A stretch of 8,044 nucleotides of DNA from Solirubrobacterales bacterium (GTDB lineage Bacteria > Actinomycetota > Thermoleophilia > Solirubrobacterales > Solirubrobacteraceae), in contig JAOPZO010000271.1 in the NCBI GenBank assembly GCA_025964065.1, positions 1-8,044 on the forward strand. The letters are read 5' to 3'. The notes under the pieces were generated by a model that saw only the letters and a list, made by a program, of their open reading frames with translations, had not been told where the DNA came from and did no database searches. The translations under genes and the position numbers were made by a program. Positions within the stretch are counted from its first letter, which is position 1. Each line of letters opens with the position of its first letter. Of the stretch, positions 1 through 6,453 are shown piece by piece.

Positions 1-82
1 CGAGGCCGGACTGCGCCGCGGCTCCCGGGGGGAGCGCGAGCGCGGTGAGCACGAGGAGCAGCAGGACGGCGGGGCGGGGCAC
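1..82 (-). CDS. Secreted protein, N-terminal fragment (runs off the left edge)
   Basis: From a GTG at 82-80 the minus strand reads 27 codons that form a textbook bacterial signal peptide. A short start (Met-Pro-Arg-Pro) is followed by a hydrophobic core rich in Leu, Val and Ala (residues 5-17), then a Pro-Pro-Gly turn and Ala-Ala-Ala before Gln24, a good signal peptidase I site (cut after Ala23). No lipobox cysteine is seen. The two other minus-strand frames here give Cys/Ser/Arg-rich shadow peptides, which supports this frame. There is no clear Shine-Dalgarno sequence before the GTG. The bases just upstream (83-100) form an imperfect hairpin. The gene lies 120 bases after the end of alanine dehydrogenase on the same strand, so it could be a distal operon member or have its own promoter. 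The mature protein is outside the window, so its function cannot be named. Confidence 0.6.
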   Translation of the reverse strand, partial: MPRPAVLLLLVLTALALPPGAAAQSGL

Positions 83-202
83 GCCGGAAGGGTTCCCGGC
101 ACCGCCCCGCGCTTCACCACCCGCAGCGCGTGGCCGCGCTCGACGGCGCGGCCCCCCTGGGAGAGGTCCAGCGGGCGCTGCACGGCGCCTCGCGCCGCCG
201 GA

Positions 203-1330
203 CTAGGCGGCCACCATCGCGAGCGCGTCCTGGGGGCGGACGAACTCGAGGTCCTGGTCGCGCGCGACGGGCTCGTAGGTGAGCCGGCCGGCCGCGACGT
301 TCAAGCCGTCCATGAAACCGAGGTCTGCCCCGAGCGCGCCGTGCACGCCGTGGTCGGCGAGCTTCACGACGTAGGGCATCGTCGCGTTCGTGAGCGCGTA
401 GGTGCTCGTGAGGGGCACCGCGCCCGGCATGTTCGCCACGCTGGAGTGCGTGATGCCGTCGACCTCGTAGGTCGGGTCCGTGTGGGTGGTGGCGCGACTC
501 GTCTCGAAGCAGCCGCCCTGGTCGATGGAGACGTCCACGAGCACGGCGTTCCTCTTCATCAGCCCGAGCTGCTTGCGCGTGATGACGTGCGGCGCCTTCG
601 CGCCGTGCACGAGGACCGCGCCGACGACGAGGTCGACCTCCGGGAGCAGCTCCTCGACCGCGAGGGTCGACGCGTACACCGTGGAGGCGCGCGAGTTGAG
701 GATGTGGTCGAGGTCGCGCAGGCGGTCGATGGAGCGGTCGAAGACATAGGTCTCCGCGCCCATCCCGATCGCGACCTCCGCCGCGTTCTGGCCCACGACG
801 CCGCCGCCGATGACCATGACCTTGCCCGCCGCGACGCCGGGCACCCCGCCGAGGAGCAACCCGCGGCCCCCGAGCGGCTTCTCGAGCATGAACGCCCCGG
901 CCTGCGTGGCGATCTTGCCCGCGACCTCGCTCATCGGCGCGAGCAGCGGCAGGCGCCCGCGCGCGTCCGTGACCGTCTCGTAGGCGATGCAGGTCGCGCC
1001 CGAGTCGACCAGCCCGCGCGTGAGCTCCGGGTCCGGCGCGAGGTGCAGGTAGGTGAAGAGCGTCTGGCCCGCGCGCAGGCGCGCCACCTCGACGGGCTGC
1101 GGCTCCTTGACCTTCACGACCATGTCGGCCGCGGCCCACACGGCGTCGGCGTCCGGCAGCAGCGTCGCGCCCTGCGCCGCGTACTGCTCGTCGCTGATCG
1201 CCGAGCCCTCGCCCGCCCCGGCCTGGATGACGACCTCGTGGCCGTGCTCGACGAGCTCGCGGACACCCGCGGGGGTCATCCCGACCCGGTACTCGTCCGT
1301 CTTGATCTCGCTGGGGACGCCGACCTTCAT
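203..1330 (-). CDS. ald: Alanine dehydrogenase (NAD-dependent)
   Basis: L-alanine dehydrogenase catalyses reversible oxidative deamination of alanine to pyruvate, ammonium and NADH in the cytoplasm. The 375-residue length matches the family. It opens with the typical lysine-biosynthesis-like N-domain (MKVGVPSEIKTDEYRVGMTP), has the family segment LPLLAPMSEVAG (127-138), a Rossmann loop GGGVVG (175-180) with acidic Asp198 for NAD ribose binding, and the late signature SVANMPGAVPLTSTYALTNA (297-316). Residues equivalent to the known active site are present at family positions: Arg15 and Lys75 for pyruvate binding, and His96 and Asp270 for catalysis. Nothing is truncated. The ATG at 1330-1328 overlaps the upstream stop in an ATGA, and a GAGG-type ribosome site (1340-1344) lies inside the upstream gene, so translation is probably coupled. 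As last gene of an aminotransferase operon, it most likely recycles alanine to pyruvate and releases nitrogen as ammonium. Confidence 0.96.
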   Translation of the reverse strand: MKVGVPSEIKTDEYRVGMTPAGVRELVEHGHEVVIQAGAGEGSAISDEQYAAQGATLLPDADAVWAAADMVVKVKEPQPVEVARLRAGQTLFTYLHLAPDPELTRGLVDSGATCIAYETVTDARGRLPLLAPMSEVAGKIATQAGAFMLEKPLGGRGLLLGGVPGVAAGKVMVIGGGVVGQNAAEVAIGMGAETYVFDRSIDRLRDLDHILNSRASTVYASTLAVEELLPEVDLVVGAVLVHGAKAPHVITRKQLGLMKRNAVLVDVSIDQGGCFETSRATTHTDPTYEVDGITHSSVANMPGAVPLTSTYALTNATMPYVVKLADHGVHGALGADLGFMDGLNVAAGRLTYEPVARDQDLEFVRPQDALAMVAA

Positions 1331-2418
1331 GGCTGGGGGACCTCGTTCGTGTTGGTGGTGGTCGTGAACTCGCAGCCCCGGCGTTCGAGCTCGGGGAAGA
1401 GGGTGCTGTGGTGCAGCGCGCGCTCGGGCGGGTGAACGCCGGTGAGCGGGCCGAAGCCCGTCGCGTCGAGGAGCACCCCGCGGGCGAGGAGCCGCACGAC
1501 GGCGGCCGCGACGGAGGCGGTGGCGACGACGCCGCCGCCGAGCTCCCAGGCCTCGTGCGGGCCCGTGAGCGCCGTGACGGTCAGGGTCGTCGGGACGCCG
1601 TCGCGCTCCCCGGTCACCTCGACGACCTGGGCGCTCGAGGTGCGCGCGCTGGGCGGCGCGATGGGTGGCGCGGCCGCGCCCTGGGCGATCTGCCGCAGGC
1701 TCGTCTCGACCCGAGGGGCGAGCGAGAGCCGGAAGTCCACGTCGCGGGCACCGAGCGAGGCGCCGAGCGTCAGCACCTCGGAGTGCAGCGTGTGGAGGGA
1801 GCCGCGGCGCCCGACGGGCTCCGGGAAGTCGACCTCGCCGCCGTCCGCGAGCGGCTCGAGGGCGATGTGCTCCCCGTCCCGCAGCACCATGGGCGGCTCG
1901 GAGAGCTCGTCGAGGAGCGTCTGCAGCGAGTACGGGAGCGAGACGCCCGGCGGCGGGTCGTCGTCGTGGCCGGCGCTCGCGCAGCGGACCCGGTGCACGA
2001 CGTCGAGCTGCTCGGCGGCCATCGCCGCCATGACGTTCGTCCTGCCCGGGCCGGAGCCGCAGCCGAGCACGGCGAGCAGGCCCGCCTGCTCGAAGTCGGC
2101 GTGGAGGCGGAGCTGCTTCTCCGTCTCGTGGTAGAGGCCGCCGAGGTCGAGGTAGCTGCAGCCCGCGGCGAGCGCGGCGTCCATTGCCGCGAGGTTCACG
2201 CGGTAGTCCGCGGCGTTCACGAGGACGTCGATCCCCTCGAGCGCGAGCGTGAGCTGCTGGCGGTCCGTCGCGTCGACCGCCGCGATGTCCGCGCCGCCCG
2301 CCCGCGAGCGCTCACGGTCGAGCTCGGTGACGGAGCTCACGTCGTCCTGGGAGTCCTGCAGGTCACGGACGATCGCGCGGCCCATGAGGCCGGCCGCGCC
2401 GAGCACCGCGACCCTCAC
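1327..2418 (-). CDS. Saccharopine-dehydrogenase-like NAD(P)-binding oxidoreductase
   Basis: This 363-residue protein has an N-terminal Rossmann domain (about 1-130) with a glycine-rich loop, VLGAAGLMG (5-13), and acidic residues Glu32/Asp34 near the end of the second strand, which hints at NAD over NADP. Further saccharopine-dehydrogenase/lysine-6-dehydrogenase-type motifs are YLDLGG (89-94), the GSGPGRTNVMAA stretch (121-132) and a late GVHPPE (327-332). The middle part (about 135-300) is the more variable catalytic/dimer domain. The family covers saccharopine reductases, lysine 6-dehydrogenase, carboxynorspermidine synthase and many uncharacterised proteins, so the substrate cannot be read from sequence. 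The open frame extends upstream to 2604, but the GTG at 2418-2416 is preferred: it starts exactly at the beta-strand before the glycine loop and overlaps the regulator stop in a GTGA. The last codons also carry the ribosome site of the next gene. Operon context suggests oxidation or reduction of an amine, imine or semialdehyde intermediate. Confidence 0.85.
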   Translation of the reverse strand: MRVAVLGAAGLMGRAIVRDLQDSQDDVSSVTELDRERSRAGGADIAAVDATDRQQLTLALEGIDVLVNAADYRVNLAAMDAALAAGCSYLDLGGLYHETEKQLRLHADFEQAGLLAVLGCGSGPGRTNVMAAMAAEQLDVVHRVRCASAGHDDDPPPGVSLPYSLQTLLDELSEPPMVLRDGEHIALEPLADGGEVDFPEPVGRRGSLHTLHSEVLTLGASLGARDVDFRLSLAPRVETSLRQIAQGAAAPPIAPPSARTSSAQVVEVTGERDGVPTTLTVTALTGPHEAWELGGGVVATASVAAAVVRLLARGVLLDATGFGPLTGVHPPERALHHSTLFPELERRGCEFTTTTNTNEVPQP

Positions 2419-4049
2419 CGCCGCGCCCCGAAGACGCCCGCGCGGGAGCCGGCGCCGGCGATGTCGCGGCCGCGCAGCGCGAGCCAGAACTCGATGCGGT
2501 CGCGCGCCGAGCCGAGGTCGCGGCCCGTGAGCTCCTCGACCTTCCGGATGCGGTAGCGGAGCGTGTGGCGGTGGCAGTACAGCTTGCGCGCCGCCGCCTC
2601 CCACTGGCCGTTGGCCTCGATGAACGCCTCCAGCGAGCGCATGAGCTCGCCGCCGTAGTGCCCTTCGCCCTGCTCGATCGGGCCGAGCAGGGACTCGCAG
2701 AACAGCCGGAGCGCGTCGGAGTCCTGGAGGGAGAGCAGAAGTTGGAAGGAGCCGAGGTCGCGGTAGGTCGCGACCGCGCGCGGGGCGCTGCCGTTGTCGT
2801 TGGGCGACAAGGCGCCACCGAGCGCCCGGGCCTCGAGCGCGCAGCGCGCCTCGTGGTAGCCCTCGCGGGCCTGGGCGAGCGCGACGGCCCGCCCCACGCC
2901 GGCGGCCGGCGCCTCACCCAGCGCCTTCGTGACGCGCCGGTGGACGCGCTCGGCGAGCTCGAACAGCTCCTCGTCGAGGTAGCCCGGCATGAGCGCGACC
3001 GCCGACTCGTCCGCGACGGCGACGAGCGCGGAGACGGCCTCGTCGCGGAGCGCCTCGACCAGCGCCTCCTCGAGGCCCTCGCGCTGCTTGCGCCCCTCCG
3101 CGCGGAGGACGAGCGCGCTCAGCCGGCCGCCCAGGCCGAAGGGCTCGAGGCGGCGGGCGAGCTCCGGGCCCTCCACCTCGCCCGAGACGACCTCGGCGAG
3201 CACGTCGCCGGCCAGGCGACGCTCCGTGGTGTCGGCGACGCGGCGCCGCAGCAGCTCGAGCGCGATGGCGGTGACGGCCTGGTGGAGGACGAGGCGGTCG
3301 AACTCCGTGAGGCCGCCCCCGTCCTTGACCGCGACGAGCCACGCCTGCGGGAGGCGGGCCTGCGGCGTGTCGCCGACGGCGATGGGGAGCGCGAGCGCCT
3401 GGGCGGTGAGCTCGCCCGCGGCGGGGACGAAGCCCCGGGCGTCGCCGCGGCGCGTGCGCTCGCGGAGGTCGGCGGCGATCTCCTCGACGACCTCCTCGGG
3501 GATCGCGCGCCGGAAGGGGTGGCGGGCGAGGAGCTCGCCGCGGCCGTCGAACACGAGCGCGGTGGCGCCGACGAGGTTCGCGATGGCCTGGGCGACGGCG
3601 TCGAGCCCGCGCTCGGAGAGCACGATGCGCTGGAGGCGCTCCTGGGCGGCGATGGAGCGCTGGAGCACCGCGTACTGCTCGTTGACCAGGCGGGTGAACG
3701 CCTTCTCGGTCACCGCGATGAACGGCACGTCGTACGGGACCTCCACGAGCGGGAAGGCGCGCTCCTCCGCGGCCGCGACCATCGCCTCCGGCACCGTGTC
3801 GAGCCCGAAGCCGATGCCGACGCCGAGCCCGGCGAGGTTGTGGTCGGCGAGGCGGTGGACGTAGGCGCGCTGGGTCTCGGGGGTGTCGAGCCCCATGCCC
3901 GTCGTGAGCAGCAGCTCGCCGCCCGACAGCCACCGCGTCGGGTCGGTGAGCTCGGAGATGTGCACCCAGCGGACGGGGGACTCGAGCGCGGCCTCGCCCG
4001 CGAGGACGCGCACGTCGAGGTCCCGCAGGAGGTCGCGGACCGTCAGCAA
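2415..4049 (-). CDS. PucR-family transcriptional regulator
   Basis: This is a 544-residue regulator of the PucR/CdaR type. The N-terminal PucR domain (about 1-125) begins MLTVRDLL and has the classic segment HISELTDPTRWLSGGELLLTTG (30-51) and VPFIAVTEKAF (108-118). A central region (about 130-400) is the GAF/GGDEF-like sensory part. The C-terminal helix-turn-helix (about 476-526) holds the family signature around CHRHTLRYRIRKVEELTG (492-509). Known relatives control purine, amino acid and, in Streptomyces, polyamine use. No 5' ATG or GTG is available: the start is TTG at 4049-4047, chosen because translation from it gives the family N-terminus exactly. No clear Shine-Dalgarno precedes it, and the gene begins 22 bases after the aminotransferase stop, so it may depend on coupling. 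Being inside the operon, it is likely autoregulatory. The ligand is unknown; an amine or amino acid from this pathway is the natural guess. Confidence 0.93.
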   Translation of the reverse strand: MLTVRDLLRDLDVRVLAGEAALESPVRWVHISELTDPTRWLSGGELLLTTGMGLDTPETQRAYVHRLADHNLAGLGVGIGFGLDTVPEAMVAAAEERAFPLVEVPYDVPFIAVTEKAFTRLVNEQYAVLQRSIAAQERLQRIVLSERGLDAVAQAIANLVGATALVFDGRGELLARHPFRRAIPEEVVEEIAADLRERTRRGDARGFVPAAGELTAQALALPIAVGDTPQARLPQAWLVAVKDGGGLTEFDRLVLHQAVTAIALELLRRRVADTTERRLAGDVLAEVVSGEVEGPELARRLEPFGLGGRLSALVLRAEGRKQREGLEEALVEALRDEAVSALVAVADESAVALMPGYLDEELFELAERVHRRVTKALGEAPAAGVGRAVALAQAREGYHEARCALEARALGGALSPNDNGSAPRAVATYRDLGSFQLLLSLQDSDALRLFCESLLGPIEQGEGHYGGELMRSLEAFIEANGQWEAAARKLYCHRHTLRYRIRKVEELTGRDLGSARDRIEFWLALRGRDIAGAGSRAGVFGARR

Positions 4050-4071
4050 GCGCGCGAGCCGGGGGTCGGGG

Positions 4072-5457
4072 TCACGCGAGCATCCGCCGCGTCGCCTCTT
4101 CGAGCACCGGCCGCAGGATGCCCTCGATCTCCTCGAAGTGCTCCGGGCCCGCGATGAGCGGCGGCGAGAGCTGGATCACCGGATCGCCGCGGTCGTCGGC
4201 GCGGCAGATGAGGCCGCGCTTGAAGAGCTCGCCGCTGAGGTAGCCGCGCAGGAGCGTCTCCGACTCGGGCTTCGTGAACGAGAGCTGCGTGTCGCGGTCC
4301 TTCACGAGCTCGATCGCCTGGAAGAAGCCGGCGCCGCGGACGTCGCCGACGATCGGGATGTCCCGGAGCGAGTCGAGCATGGCGCGGAAGTGCGGCTCGT
4401 TCTCGAGCACGCCCTCGTTGATGTGCTCCTCCTCGAAGACGTCGAGGTTCGCCATCGCGACGGCGGCGCACATCGGGTGGCCGCCCCACGTGAAGCCGTG
4501 CATGAAGCTGTTCGTCCCCTGGAGAAACGGCTCCATGATGCGGTCCGAGGCGATGACGGCGCCCATGGGCGCGTAGCTGCTCGTCAGGCCCTTCGCCGTC
4601 GTGATGATGTCGGGCTGGTAGTCGTAGCGCTGGGCGCCGAAGTAGTGCCCGAGCCGGCCCCAGGAGCAGATGACCTCGTCGGAGATGAAGAGGACGTCGT
4701 GCTCGTCGCAGATCTCGCGGATGCGCTGAAAGTAGCCCTCGGGCGGCGTGAAGCAGCCCCCCGCGTTCTGGACGGGCTCCATGATCACCGCCGCGACGGT
4801 GTCCGGGCCCTCGAACTCGATGCGCCGCGCGACCGCCTCGGCGAGGTTCTCGGCACCGTAGCCCGGGGGCAGGCGGTACAGGTTCGTGTTCGGCACGTGG
4901 CAGCCGCCGGGCATGAGCGGCTCGTAGGGCTGGCGGAGGTTCGTGATGCCCGTGGCGGCCAGGGCGCCCATGGAGGTGCCGTGGTAGGCGACCTCACGGG
5001 CGATGATCTTCGTCTTGTTCGGCTTGCCGTTGAGCTTGTGGAACTGGCGGACGAGCTTGATCGCCGACTCGACGCTCTCCCCGCCGCCGCTCGTGAAGAA
5101 GACGCGGTTGAGGTCGCCCGGGGCGAGGCCCGCGATGCGCGCGGCGAGCTCGATGGCGCGGGGGTGCGCGTAGCTCCAGTTCGTGAAGAACCCGAGCTCC
5201 TTGGCCTGGTCGGCGCCGGCCTGCGCCACGTCGGCGCGCCCGTGGCCGATGTTCACGCAGAAGAGGCTCGAGAGGCCGTCGAAGTACTTGTTGCCGTGCT
5301 CGTCCCAGACGTAGCAGCCGTCGCCCTTGACGATGATCGGGATCTCGGCGCCGTCGGCGTAGGACCCCATGCGGGAGAAGTGCATCCAGAGATGGCGCTT
5401 GGCCAGCTCCTGGAGGTTGCTCGAGCCCGTGGCGGGCGGGGCGGCGGGGGTGGCCAT
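4072..5457 (-). CDS. Class III (omega) aminotransferase, PLP-dependent
   Basis: This is a 461-residue fold-type I, class III aminotransferase of the aspartate-aminotransferase-family/omega-amino acid group. Visible landmarks are GLSSLFCVNIGHGR (61-74), the cofactor phosphate loop SGGGES (123-128), the ring-stacking YHG (158-160), the ISDEV motif with Asp260 for the pyridine nitrogen, the Schiff-base Lys289 in TTAKGLTSSYAPMGA, and GFTWGGHP (321-328) from the partner subunit. The enzyme is intact and cytoplasmic. Such enzymes move amino groups from amines, GABA, beta-alanine or lysine-type donors to pyruvate or 2-oxoglutarate; the exact pair cannot be read. The neighbouring alanine dehydrogenase favours pyruvate as acceptor. 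The start is the ATG at 5457-5455 with a strong Shine-Dalgarno. The frame stays open upstream to 6153, but that extension lies antisense to the hydrolase and is not aminotransferase sequence. It is first gene of the four-gene block. Confidence 0.94.
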   Translation of the reverse strand: MATPAAPPATGSSNLQELAKRHLWMHFSRMGSYADGAEIPIIVKGDGCYVWDEHGNKYFDGLSSLFCVNIGHGRADVAQAGADQAKELGFFTNWSYAHPRAIELAARIAGLAPGDLNRVFFTSGGGESVESAIKLVRQFHKLNGKPNKTKIIAREVAYHGTSMGALAATGITNLRQPYEPLMPGGCHVPNTNLYRLPPGYGAENLAEAVARRIEFEGPDTVAAVIMEPVQNAGGCFTPPEGYFQRIREICDEHDVLFISDEVICSWGRLGHYFGAQRYDYQPDIITTAKGLTSSYAPMGAVIASDRIMEPFLQGTNSFMHGFTWGGHPMCAAVAMANLDVFEEEHINEGVLENEPHFRAMLDSLRDIPIVGDVRGAGFFQAIELVKDRDTQLSFTKPESETLLRGYLSGELFKRGLICRADDRGDPVIQLSPPLIAGPEHFEEIEGILRPVLEEATRRMLA

Positions 5458-5581
5458 GTTGGATCCTCTCCTTGTCCGTTCCGTCGTCCCCATGGTCGAA
5501 GTGGACAACGCTACATGGGCGCGAGGGTAGTGGCGAGGGGTGTGCCGGTTCGGCGCATGCGCTCCCGGTAGGTTCGCCGTC
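5458..5581. promoter_or_regulatory. Divergent control region with inverted repeat TTGTCC-N25-GGACAA
   Basis: These 124 bases separate the aminotransferase operon (leftward) from the alpha/beta hydrolase (rightward) and must hold the promoters of both. An inverted repeat is visible: TTGTCC at 5472-5477 and GGACAA at 5503-5508, with outer bases partly matching. One arm overlaps the aminotransferase ribosome site, and the other is part of TGGACA (5502-5507), which resembles a -35 box for the plus strand. A weak -10 candidate, GGTAGT, follows at 5526-5531. The repeat is a candidate operator for the PucR protein, but this is inference: the arms are short and their spacing, about 31 bases start to start, would need three helical turns. 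Confidence 0.4.
5465..5473 (-). promoter_or_regulatory. Shine-Dalgarno site of the aminotransferase
   Basis: On the minus strand AAGGAGAGG precedes the aminotransferase ATG, with about 10 bases between the AGGAG core and the start. It is the strongest ribosome site in the operon and fixes the start at 5457, against the longer open frame. Confidence 0.8.
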
Positions 5582-6379
5582 ATGGGACTCGCCTTCGACC
5601 GCTCGGGCTCCGGGGAGCCGCTCGTCCTCGTCCACGGTGTCGGGAGCCGCTGGCAGGTGTGGGACGCGGTGCGCTCCCGGCTCGCCGCCCACCACGACGT
5701 CATCGCCGTCGACCTGCCCGGCTTCGGCGCCTCCGAGCCCGACGGCACGGTCCCCGACGTCGAGTCGCAGGCCGTGCGGCTGGAGGCCTTCTTCGCCGAG
5801 CTCGGCCTCGAGCGCCCGCACGTCGCGGGCAACTCGATGGGCGGCGGGATCGCGCTGGAGCTCGCCCGGCGCGGGAGCATCGCCTCGGCCACCGCGCTCT
5901 CCCCCGTGGGCTTCTGGACCCCGAGGGAACGGGCGTTCGCGATCGGCTCGCTCAAGGCGACCCAGGGCCTGCTGCCCACGATCCGTCCGGCGCTGCCCCT
6001 CCTCGCCGCGACGGGCGTGGGCCGGACGCTCCTCTTCGAGCAGCTCTTCTTCAAGCCCTGGAAGCTCACGCGGGACGAGGTCGTCGCGACGGTCGACGCG
6101 TTCCTCGGCTCCGCCTCGACCCCCCGGGCGCTCGAGCTCTTCCGGGAGCACACGTTCCACGACGCGGACGAGCTGCGCGGCGTGCCGGTGACCGTCGCCT
6201 GGGGCGACCACGACTACCTGCTGCTCTCGCGCCAGCGCGACCGGGCGCGGGAGGTGCTGCCCTGGGCGCGCCACGTGGCGCTGCCGGGCTGCGGCCACGT
6301 GCCGATGGCGGACGACCCCGAGCTCGTTGCGACGGTGCTGCTGGCGGGGGCGCGGTCCGAGGGCCTTGGGGCCGGCTAG
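5582..6379 (+). CDS. Alpha/beta-fold hydrolase
   Basis: This is a 265-residue single-domain alpha/beta hydrolase. The strand and oxyanion segment LVLVHGVGSRWQVWD (14-28) is followed by the DLPGFGAS loop (44-51). The nucleophile elbow is GNSMGG with Ser85 (83-88), the acid is probably Asp209 in WGDHD (207-211), and the base is His239 in GCGHVPMADDPE (236-247). A cap region lies at about 112-195. All three catalytic residues are present, so it should be active. There is no signal peptide, so it is cytoplasmic. The family includes esterases, C-C bond hydrolases, epoxide hydrolases and haloperoxidases; an Asp nucleophile is absent, so epoxide hydrolase and dehalogenase are unlikely. The substrate is unknown. 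The ATG at 5582 is preferred over a GTG at 5540, whose 14 extra residues (MCRFGACAPGRFAV) add nothing family-like; only a weak GTAGG ribosome site is visible. It is divergent from the aminotransferase operon, and shared control is possible but unproven. Confidence 0.9.
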   Translation: MGLAFDRSGSGEPLVLVHGVGSRWQVWDAVRSRLAAHHDVIAVDLPGFGASEPDGTVPDVESQAVRLEAFFAELGLERPHVAGNSMGGGIALELARRGSIASATALSPVGFWTPRERAFAIGSLKATQGLLPTIRPALPLLAATGVGRTLLFEQLFFKPWKLTRDEVVATVDAFLGSASTPRALELFREHTFHDADELRGVPVTVAWGDHDYLLLSRQRDRAREVLPWARHVALPGCGHVPMADDPELVATVLLAGARSEGLGAG

Positions 6380-6383
6380 CCGG
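6372..6383. repeat. Perfect 12-base palindrome over the hydrolase stop codon
   Basis: CCGGCTAGCCGG reads the same on both strands and contains the hydrolase TAG stop. It may be chance in GC-rich DNA, or part of a 3' end structure with the hairpins that follow. Confidence 0.35.
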
Positions 6384-6400
6384 AGGGCGGGCGAGGAACT

Positions 6401-6437
6401 CGTCCAGGACTCGTGGACGGGCTCGCCAGGCGAGCCC
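6401..6437. terminator. Two adjacent hairpins between convergent genes (candidate bidirectional terminator)
   Basis: The 74-base gap between the hydrolase and the leftward transporter holds two inverted repeats. The first is CGTCCA (6401-6406) with TGGACG (6414-6419) around a 7-base loop. The second is GGGCTCGCC (6419-6427) and GGCGAGCCC (6429-6437), a perfect 9-base match around one A, so a 7-8 pair stem after loop opening. They share base 6419 and might compete. Because the genes converge here, either could end transcription in both directions. There is no T-run, as is common for high-GC actinobacterial terminators. Confidence 0.6.
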
Positions 6438-6453
6438 CACGACGAAGGTCCGC

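Noticed and set aside
83..100. Imperfect hairpin GCCGGAA/TTCCCGGC as terminator of the amine operon
   Set aside because: The stem is short and bulged, lies right at the next start codon and has no T-run; not enough to call a terminator.
1..183. Alternative minus-strand reading frame from a GTG at 183 into the left edge
   Set aside because: Its first 30 codons look tolerable, but it then becomes a Cys/Ser/Pro/Arg-rich shadow of the signal peptide frame, which is far more protein-like.
341..1435. 364-residue plus-strand open frame opposite alanine dehydrogenase
   Set aside because: Shadow of ald; Val/Arg/Asp/His-rich and without domain signatures.
2565..4157. 530-residue plus-strand open frame opposite the PucR gene
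   Set aside because: Composition is Arg/Glu/Ala/Leu-rich with no recognisable motif; it is the antisense shadow of a confidently identified gene in GC-rich DNA.
3883..5571. 562-residue plus-strand open frame opposite the aminotransferase
   Set aside because: Low-complexity Val/Asp/Arg-rich shadow frame that covers a gene with all its catalytic motifs on the other strand.
5458..6153. Upstream extension of the aminotransferase frame as an N-terminal fusion domain
   Set aside because: The extra residues are antisense to the intact hydrolase, and a strong Shine-Dalgarno precedes the ATG at 5457.
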